DNA from: Bemisia tabaci
Lineage: Eukaryota; Arthropoda; Insecta; Hemiptera; Aleyrodidae
Length of the DNA stretch: 64,000 nt
NCBI RefSeq assembly: GCF_918797505.1
Contig: NC_092793.1
Coordinates: forward strand, 3,854,366-3,918,365
Direction of reading: 5' to 3'
The notes under the pieces were generated by a model. That model searched no databases. It was not told the DNA's origin and worked only from the letters and a program-made list of their open reading frames with translations. A program made the position numbers and the translations under genes. How positions within the stretch are numbered: the first letter of the stretch is position 1; each line of letters opens with the position of its first letter. Below, piece by piece: positions 56,301 to 64,000 of this stretch.

Positions 56301-59300
56301 CTGCTTCCCGTTTACGGCCGTTCATTCCCGGGCTCACGCTCGGAAACCACTTGGGTGCTTTTGCCGGCAACGGAATTCCCCAGCGCACTACCACCGCGGA
56401 CCAAATTACGAGGCCCAGCCTGTATTTTTACGAGTGTGTGTGTGCGCCAGGTGTCCCTTTGACGAGCCGCGGAATGTTGCATCTGATCAATGAGTGCGAG
56501 AGAGATGGACGATACAAGGGCGGCTTGGCAAAGCCGAGTGGTATCCTTTGACGTGCCGCATCTACCCAATGAGTGCGAGAGAGAGAGACGACAAAACAGC
56601 GTATCGACCAATCCAAGATGAGCCCTGCTCCCCGTTTACGGCCGTTCTTTCCCGGGCTCACGCTCGGAAACCACTTGGGTGCTTTTGCCGGCAACGGAAT
56701 TCCCCAGCGCACTACCACCGCGGACCAAATTACGAGGCCCAGCCTGTATTTTTACGAGTGTGTGTGTGCGCCAGGTGTCCCTTTGACGAGCCGCGGAATG
56801 TTGCATCTGATCAATGAGTGCGAGAGAGATGGACGATACAAGGGCGGCTTGGCAAAGCCGAGTGGTATCCTTTGACGTGCCGCATCTACCCAATGAGTGC
56901 GAGAGAGAGAGACGACAAAACAGCGTATCGACCAATCCAAGATGAGCCCTGCTCCCCGTTTACGGCCGTTCTTTCCCGGGCTCACGCTCGGAAAGCACTT
57001 GGGTGCTTTTGCCGGCAACGGAATTCCCCAGCGCACTACCACCGCGGACCAAATTACGAGGCCCAGCCTGTATTTTTACGAGTGTGTGTGTGCGCCAGGT
57101 GTCCCTTTGACGAGCCGCGGAATGTTGCATCTGATCAATGAGTGCGAGAGAGATGGACGATACAAGGGCGGCTTGGCAAAGCCGAGTGGTATACTTTGAC
57201 GTGCCGCATCTACTCAATGAGTGCGAGAGAGAGAGACGACAAAACAGCGTATCGACCAATCCAAGATGAGCCCTGCTTCCCGTTTACGGCCGTTCATTCC
57301 CGGGCTCACGCTCGGAAAGCACTTGGGTGCTTTTGCCGGCAACGGAATTCCCCAGCGCACTACCACCGCGGACCAAATTACGAGGCCCAGCCTGTATTTT
57401 TACGAGTGTGTGTGTGCGCCAGGTGTCCCTTTGACGAGCCGCGGAATGTTGCATCTGATCAATGAGTGCGAGAGAGATGGACGATACAAGGGCGGCTTGG
57501 CAAAGCCGAGTGGTATCCTTTGACGTGCCGCATCTACCCAATGAGTGCGAGAGAGAGAGACGACAAAACAGCGTATCGACCAATCCAAGATGAGCCCTGC
57601 TTCCCGTTTACGGCCGTTCTTTCCCGGGCTCACGCTCGGAAAGCACTTGGGTGCTTTTGCCGGCAACGGAATTCCCCAGCGCACTACCACCGCGGACCAA
57701 ATTACGAGGCCCAGCCTGTATTTTTACGAGTGTGTGTGTGCGCCAGGTGTCCCTTTGACGAGCCGCGGAATGTTGCATCTGATCAATGAGTGCGAGAGAG
57801 ATGGACGATACAAGGGCGGCTTGGCAAAGCCGAGTGGTATCCTTTGACGTGCCGCATCTACTCAATGAGTGCGAGAGAGAGAGACGACAAAACAGCGTAT
57901 CGACCAATCCAAGATGAGCCCTGCTCCCCGTTTACGGCCGTTCTTTCCCGGGCTCACGCTCGGAAACCACTTGGGTGCTTTTGCCGGCAACGGAATTCCC
58001 CAGCGCACTACCACCGCGGACCAAATTACGAGGCCCAGCCTGTATTTTTACGAGTGTGTGTGTGCGCCAGGTGTCCCTTTGACGAGCCGCGGAATGTTGC
58101 ATCTGATCAATGAGTGCGAGAGAGATGGACGATACAAGGGCGGCTTGGCAAAGCCGAGTGGTATCCTTTGACGTGCCGCATCTACCCAATGAGTGCGAGA
58201 GAGAGAGACGACAAAACAGCGTATCGACCAATCCAAGATGAGCCCTGCTCCCCGTTTACGGCCGTTCTTTCCCGGGCTCACGCTCGGAAAGCACTTGGGT
58301 GCTTTTGCCGGCAACGGAATTCCCCAGCGCACTACCACCGCGGACCAAATTACGAGGCCCAGCCTGTATTTTTACGAGTGTGTGTGTGCGCCAGGTGTCC
58401 CTTTGACGAGCCGCGGAATGTTGCATCTGATCAATGAGTGCGAGAGAGATGGACGATACAAGGGCGGCTTGGCAAAGCCGAGTGGTATACTTTGACGTGC
58501 CGCATCTACCCAATGAGTGCGAGAGAGAGAGACGACAAAACAGCGTATCGACCAATCCAAGATGAGCCCTGCTCCCCGTTTACGGCCGTTCATTCCCGGG
58601 CTCACGCTCGGAAAGCACTTGGGTGCTTTTGCCGGCAACGGAATTCCCCAGCGCACTACCACCGCGGACCAAATTACGAGGCCCAGCCTGTATTTTTACG
58701 AGTGTGTGTGTGCGCCAGGTGTCCCTTTGACGAGCCGCGGAATGTTGCATCTGATCAATGAGTGCGAGAGAGATGGACGATACAAGGGCGGCTTGGCAAA
58801 GCCGAGTGGTATCCTTTGACGTGCCGCATCTACCAATGAGTGCGAGAGAGAGAGACGACAAAACAGCGTATCGACCAATCCAAGATGAGCCCTGCTTCCC
58901 GTTTACGGCCGTTCATTCCCGGGCTCACGCTCGGAAAGCACTTGGGTGCTTTTGCCGGCAACGGAATTCCCCAGCGCACTACCACCGCGGACCAAATTAC
59001 GAGGCCCAGCCTGTATTTTTACGAGTGTGTGTGTGCGCCAGGTGTCCCTTTGACGAGCCGCGGAATGTTGCATCTGATCAATGAGTGCGAGAGAGATGGA
59101 CGATACAAGGGCGGCTTGGCAAAGCCGAGTGGTATACTTTGACGTGCCGCATCTACTCAATGAGTGCGAGAGAGATAGACGACAAAACAGCATATCGACC
59201 AATCCAAGATGAGCCCTGCTTCCCGTTTACGGCCGTTCATTCCCGGGCTCACGCTCGGAAACCACTTGGGTGCTTTTGCCGGCAACGGAATTCCCCAGCG

Positions 59301-59910
59301 CACTACCACCGCGGACCAAATTACGAGGCCCAGCCTGTATTTTTACGAGTGTGTGTGTGCGCCAGGTGTCCCTTTGACGAGCCGCGGAATGTTGCATCTG
59401 ATCAATGAGTGCGAGAGAGATGGACGATACAAGGGCGGCTTGGCAAAGCCGAGTGGTATCCTTTGACGTGCCGCATCTACCCAATGAGTGCGAGAGAGAG
59501 AGACGACAAAACAGCGTATCGACCAATCCAAGATGAGCCCTGCTTCCCGTTTACGGCCGTTCATTCCCGGGCTCACGCTCGGAAACCACTTGGGTGCTTT
59601 TGCCGGCAACGGAATTCCCCAGCGCACTACCACCGCGGACCAAATTACGAGGCCCAGCCTGTATTTTTACGAGTGTGTGTGTGCGCCAGGTGTCCCTTTG
59701 ACGAGCCGCGGAATGTTGCATCTGATCAATGAGTGCGAGAGAGATGGACGATACAAGGGCGGCTTGGCAAAGCCGAGTGGTATCCTTTGACGTGCCGCAT
59801 CTACCCAATGAGTGCGAGAGAGAGAGACGACAAAACAGCGTATCGACCAATCCAAGATAAGCCCTGCTCCCCGTTTACGGCCGTTCATTCCCGGGCTCAC
59901 GCTCGGAAAC
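53383..59910. repeat. 324-bp satellite array, 20 complete units plus 49 bp
   Basis: Units begin (arbitrary phase, CCCTGCTYCCCGTTTACGG) at 53383 and every 324 bp. One unit (58567-58889) is 323 bp because of a single-base deletion in CTACCCAATG. The sequence is GC-rich against an AT-rich background. Each unit holds a GTGTGTGTGTGCGCC run, two copies of CAATGAGTGCGAGAGAGA and two related CTTTGACGWGCCGC blocks, so the unit itself has an internal diverged repeat. Units differ almost only at about six sites. The period is a multiple of three, so open frames of about 100 codons recur on both strands, and each stops once per unit. They are a by-product and not genes. The array stops in mid-unit at 59910. 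Confidence 0.97.
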
Positions 59911-59915
59911 TTAGA

Positions 59916-60223
59916 GTACATAGAGTCGTAATTTAAATGGGAGAGCTGGCGCCGCATGTTCTGCTTGACGAATTCCGAGCCCGTCGTGCGCCGAGTTCGG
60001 GTCGCTTTTTCGATACATTTTCGAATGGCGGTGTGGAATACGTGGTAAATCCTATCTCCTCTGTTGTTGTTGTTGTTTTCATCGGATGGCCAACTGTGTA
60101 TCGCAAACAATCGATTATGTATCGAAAAAGTGACCCGGCGTCACAGAGGATTCTCGGAATTCGGGAAATGGAAATGCTTAAAAGGGGCGCCAGCTCTCCC
60201 ACTTGCATCACGACTCTATGTAC
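59916..60223. mobile_element. MITE with 38-bp inverted repeats, abutting the satellite
   Basis: GTACATAGAGTCGTAATTTA then AATGGGAGAGCTGGCGCC at the left is inverted at the right as GGCGCCAGCTCTCCCACTTG then CATCACGACTCTATGTAC. 308 bp, non-coding, with a short GTT microsatellite at 60062-60077. The left end is 5 bp from the last satellite base. Confidence 0.82.
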
Positions 60224-60230
60224 TGTATGC

Positions 60231-60683
60231 CAAAATTTCACGTAGAACACGATTCGTGCAACGAAAATTACTGAAATCAACTCCTAACCAAGATATTTAA
60301 TGTTTCTTGCCGCGTGTCGCTCATGAAAATGCGATGATCTGCGTCTGCGTAGGTCAAATCGTGCACTAGACGTTACCGTGGCCGTCTCTGCAATATGAAA
60401 ATCGGGTACATCAATCTTGACTTTGGTTCAGCTATATCAAGTTTTTTCTATTTTGAACAACGCAAGGTGGAAAATAAAGAGTGCTTAATTGAGAAACCTG
60501 CCAAAACAGTTGTAGTAGGTACGCGCGATTAGACTCATTGAACTCGCATAGAGTATTGCGTTTCTTGTGACTGGGAAATTCAAATTTCCCGTAGTCAGTG
60601 TAAAATAAAAACGTTAAAATCTTAGTTACGTGTTGATTTCACTAATTTTTGATACGAAAAATCATGTTTTACGCGAAATTCTG
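60231..60683. mobile_element. inverted-repeat element, family F
   Basis: A second copy of the element at 33405-33849. It has CAAAATTTCACGTAGAACAC and GAAAATTACTGAAATCAACT then CCTAACCAAGATATT at the left, and the inverted counterpart at the right (TTGATTTCACTAATTTTTGA, then CATGTTTTACGCGAAATT). The middle shares blocks such as ttgtgactgggaaattcaaa. It begins 7 bp after the previous MITE. Confidence 0.76.
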
Positions 60684-61085
60684 ATTAAGGCACAGATGTA
60701 TCACAATGTCGATATTCGTATCTTGTCAAGTGGACTACGTAGTGCAATGAAATAATTTTTTTTTGTTTACCACGAAATTGAACTATTGTTACACAATTTG
60801 GTTAATAAATGCCAATTTTGACCGATAAAATTAGCTCCCCATGTAAGAAAAGTAGGCGATTCGCAATGCGAAGAAAAATTTCAACTTATTTCAGTTCTTT
60901 GGAATAAAGGAAGCTCCTTCAATTGGTGGATAGGCAACGCACGCAACATTCCCAATCCCATGCATTAGCGATAAATTCACCGCTTATGTACGTCACTAAT
61001 GACACCATTGGCGTTTAAACTGAATTCTTCCGAGGAAGGGCAACTGCGCCAGCGAACTTCATCAGAGTTATCTTAATAATTCTCA
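60684..61085. other. no feature recognised
   Basis: AT-rich DNA with no exon and no repeat terminus that I can identify. Confidence 0.4.
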
Positions 61086-61271
61086 TTTTTTATCCTTTAG
61101 GCCTGAATCACCTAATAAGAATTTCTCATAATTTATAGGTGGAATTGCGAGGGAAATTCTCCTAAAAATTGGACGGATAGTTTTTACAAGTTTTCCAAAA
61201 AATTCGGGTTTTATCAAAGAAAACTTGGTAATGCGCAAAGGTTTATAAGGCGTTTTTCCTTAGCACGGCAG
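61086..61271 (+). mobile_element. family A MITE, left end lost
   Basis: The right terminus is clear (GGCGTTTTTCCTTAGCACGG then CAG) and the interior resembles the family, but no CTGCCGTGC left end is found. The start is approximate. Confidence 0.6.
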
Positions 61272-61801
61272 TCTGGTAGGTACGCCAGAACATAATTTAA
61301 AATGGGGAGGGAAGGACTTTTGAAGCACCCTGTAATCATGAATTCACCCGCATGTTCCTTCACGATCAAACTGTGACTCATCCTCAACGCAACATGCTCC
61401 CAAAGGCGTGGCCCGGTGGCCGGGCGGGGATTTTTGCACGTGGAGCAAACTAGCCGCTGGGCGCTTTTTCTGCTTTTGTCCATGAGAGGGTCGGCTACCC
61501 CAGGAGGAGGGGGTCCAAAGGTCCTCTCCCCGAAATTGTGGACATTTGAGGGATTTCCAAACAGTGTGCCTATATACCTTTACAGGTAGCCTGAAACCAC
61601 TATTTTTACATTCAACAAGGTTCAACAAATAACGCATAGTGTCATGGAGTGCAGACAGAGATTTTTTTAGACGCAACGATTACGATAAGTCCCATACAAA
61701 AGGAGGAATGCAAGGAATGGAAACCAAAAATTCGCTAAATTTATATTATTTTGATCAAAAAATTTAAAGGTGATAAATTGAACTAATGATACGAGGCAGT
61801 A

Positions 61802-62068
61802 CTGTCGTGCTAAGGGAGTGTGGCGTATAAACCTTCAGGAAATTTTCCTTTACAAATTGTCTGCACTTTGATAAACCACGATTCACCTGCTAAACTTATA
61901 AATATAATCCTTCAATTTTTTCAGATAATATTGTTCGCAATTTCATCTGAAGTTCCTGAAAATTACAAGGACAAACATTCATAACTTCTCTAAAATATAA
62001 ACATTTTATCGAAGGAAATTTGGCAACTCTCGAATGTTCGCTCGGCGTTCATCCTTATAGCACGGCAG
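61802..62068 (+). mobile_element. family A MITE
   Basis: Left end CTGTCGTGCTAAGGGAGTGT and right end CGGCGTTCATCCTTATAGCA then CGGCAG, 267 bp, with family-typical tttatcgaaggaaatttggc before the right arm. The flanks 61272-61801 and 62069-62851 hold no supported gene. Confidence 0.77.
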
Positions 62069-62851
62069 AATAGTTCGCACAGTATAGGAAGCTCGTACTG
62101 TGAGAACACAGTTGATTGGGTTTTTAAATGATACTACTATTCGGCCTCCGCGGCCACGCTAGGAAGTATCTTTTTACAATGAAGGCGTTTCTCATGCGGC
62201 GACACTCATTATCAAACAGTCATAGATCTGCAGCAACCGCATTACTCACTAATGTGCGTGCTGCTGCACTGTTGCTTGAGTTTTTAGCCCTTAGATGCTC
62301 AGGCCGGGTAAAATTGATCCGAGGCTTGCCGAAAACACTTGCTCCGCTAGTTATCCCTCTATTGCATTAATTAATTTTGGATCACGGATTTTGAAATAAA
62401 ATTTTTTTTCTGAAAGATCTTTGAAAAAAATAGAGTCCCTTAATTTTTTGGGGGCAGGAGGGTGCTCCTTTCCCCTCAAATGGTCCCCCAAAGTGGTAGT
62501 TAGGTACATATATGTAGGTCCATGCGACTTTGATAAAAAAAATAAAAAGAGAAGTTAAATATATGTGATTCTATGCAACTTTGGTAAAAACCATAAAAAA
62601 GAGATGTTACATGAAAATCATGCGTAAGTAAATTTCATTTAAAAAAAAGAAAACATTAGTCTTAGCAGAGATTAGATATTAGGGGAACCCTGTTTTTGCC
62701 AGCATAAATCAAATTATAGGCGACTTTTAGCCGTAATGTCTATTTGTATTGGCCACAATCGGTTGCATGGATTTTTTTTGTTGAACAGGATAATAACAAT
62801 GCACAATTGAACACTTTTAAACAATATTCTTGTCTTTTAAAAGCTTAATCT

Positions 62852-63801
62852 ATCCCTGGTGAAAATTGGCGATAAGAGTTGCGTTTCAAAATACCATAGG
62901 AATTCTTATAGCCGGCTGAAGAAGACTACAGAAAATCATACAGCTGGCTGTAGAATGCGAAGAAAATCATACGGCCGGGCTATACGAAGCGATAAAAAAT
63001 TATGCAGCCGGGCTATAGTTCCTATAGCCGGGCTTTACACTTTATCGCCTGGCTGTTGCTTTTTCGCCATCGATTATAAAAGGCTAAAAGAAATTGTGTA
63101 GAAATTCGTGTGCTTTGGAAATCATTAAGTTTGATACGGAACCACCTTAATATTTACAAAACACACATTATATTTTTCTTTAATACATATTTTTTTTTCA
63201 TCAATTAAAACGAGAATAATCCATACAGGATGTGCAAACATTTCAAAATCATGAGTTGAATAACGCTGACACCGCGAGATTAAATATTAGAGCGTAACAC
63301 AAAGCGGAGCGGCGACGAACTGGCGCCTACAAACCTAACAGGGATACTTCACGCATTGCGCAATGCGTGAAGTATCCCTGTTAGGTTTGCAGGCGCCAAT
63401 GCGCGTTTCGCGCTGGCTGCCCGCCTTAGTGCCACGGCGCTTGAAGCAACTATTTCACACCAGAGGTATTGCATAGTATCATACGAAAGTGAAGGCGCTC
63501 TAATATATTAGGAATGGTAGGCATCCATCAAAAGTACGGAGCTTTCCTCGCAAAATAAATCAAGACACTACGGCCCAAAAAGAGAGCACTATTCCAAAAA
63601 CTCACTAAGTCCTAGCATCTGTAATTAGTGACGTATAGCATACACTTTATCGCCTGGCTGTGATTTGCTTAATCGCCATCGGCTATAAATGGCTATTATA
63701 AATTGTGTAGCCGGCTATAGAAGCTATTGGAAATCTTACAGCCGGCTGTAGGTCCATAGTATTTTCGAACACAGATTCTACTGCCAATTTTAACCAGGGA
63801 T
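62852..63801. mobile_element. 950-bp element with ATCCCTGG ends and AGCCGGCT palindromes
   Basis: ATCCCTGGTGAAAATTGGCG at the left and CTGCCAATTTTAACCAGGGAT at the right are terminal inverted repeats of about 20 bp. Inside are repeated palindromic variants of TATAGCCGGCTATA: about six between 62908 and 63050, and three more after 63645. A direct repeat CACTTTATCGCCTGGCTGT lies near 63038 and 63643. A separate element (63280-63510) is nested in the middle. Confidence 0.68.
63280..63510. mobile_element. nested element with a central 78-bp palindrome
   Basis: The ends TTAAATATTAGAGCG and CGCTCTAATATATTA are inverted repeats. At 63321-63398 lies a spacer-free palindrome with 39-bp arms and a single mismatch, centred between 63359 and 63360 (ACGCATTGC / GCAATGCGT at the centre). 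GC-rich DNA (CGCGCTGGCTGCCCGCC) follows. It is non-coding. Confidence 0.72.
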
Positions 63802-63941
63802 CCGTTAAGATTTATACTTAACTCTATATATAATTTTTATTTCAAACAATGCATAATACTACCTCTGATACATTGAGGAGATAATAAAGACAAGGTTAAT
63901 TCTGATTAATAGAGTCTTTTTGTTTCATCTGTATAGAACAA

Positions 63942-64000
63942 CGGACGACCGAACCCAGTCAAAGTCCAAAGAACCCCCGATCATGTCAGAGGAGCACGAG
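63942..64000 (+). CDS. possible exon with start codon at window edge
   Basis: A pyrimidine-rich acceptor-like run (TTTTTGTTTCATCTGTATAG) ends at 63935-63941, and the following bases have exon-like composition. An ATG near 63983 would begin MSEEHE, and the same frame is open upstream (TTDDRTQSKSKEPPI). It does not match the conserved second exon of RAD21. Only 60 bp are visible, so this may be another gene or chance. Confidence 0.3.

Noticed and set aside
53400..59900. Dozens of recurring 96-107 codon open frames on both strands of the satellite
   Set aside because: They exist because the 324-bp unit is a multiple of three with few stops. All reading frames are affected alike, every frame stops once per unit, and there is no bias between codon positions.
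53383..59910. CRISPR-like array
   Set aside because: There is no alternation of short repeats with unique spacers; whole 324-bp units are repeated, in a eukaryotic genome.

Overview
The window is eukaryotic and almost certainly an insect genome. It is AT-rich, has spliced genes with GT-AG introns of up to several kb, and carries a CR1-like LINE, Helitron ends and very many short inverted-repeat DNA elements (MITEs). Repeat style and gene structure would fit a hemipteran such as a whitefly, but that is an impression and not a proof. Two runs of exactly 500 N (36385-36884 and 52883-53382) are assembly gap placeholders.

Genes are sparse and all are read from exon structure. (1) Minus strand, 12143-12493: the first coding exon of a probable membrane-anchored collagen (cytoplasmic tail, one membrane helix, coiled coil, furin-like site, start of a Gly-X-Y stretch), with an apparent one-base frameshift. 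(2) Plus strand, 22788-25285: a complete three-exon gene for a 167-residue F-box-like protein. (3) Minus strand, 34934-32341: a complete two-exon gene for a 136-residue secreted protein. (4) Minus strand, 43962-39075: the first three coding exons of an unidentified protein whose remaining exons are not visible. (5) Plus strand, 52415-52558: the first coding exon of the cohesin subunit RAD21. (6) A possible exon with a start codon enters at the right edge (63942 onward).

The rest is mobile and repeated DNA. From 0 to 22 kb there is roughly one MITE per kb, from at least eight families recognised by shared terminal inverted repeats, plus a 1.7 kb non-autonomous Helitron (8807-10524) and a probable second Helitron end (16156-16184) next to three 130-bp repeats that each carry a YY1/Pho-like motif. 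A comparatively MITE-poor stretch of about 4 kb follows the F-box gene. A structurally intact CR1-like retrotransposon (PHD-finger ORF1 and endonuclease/reverse-transcriptase ORF2) occupies about 47-51.1 kb, just upstream of the RAD21 exon.

The dominant feature on the right is a highly homogeneous 324-bp satellite (53383-59910, 20 complete units) that emerges from an assembly gap inside what should be the first RAD21 coding intron and stops in mid-unit at a MITE. The next RAD21 exon is not found in the remaining 4 kb, so either the intron is very long or the assembly is wrong here. The last kb holds a nested palindromic element.

I found no convincing new biochemical system. The items most worth a second look are the satellite array and its position in RAD21, the Helitron that shares a sequence motif with it, the near-perfect palindromes, and the broken collagen exon.
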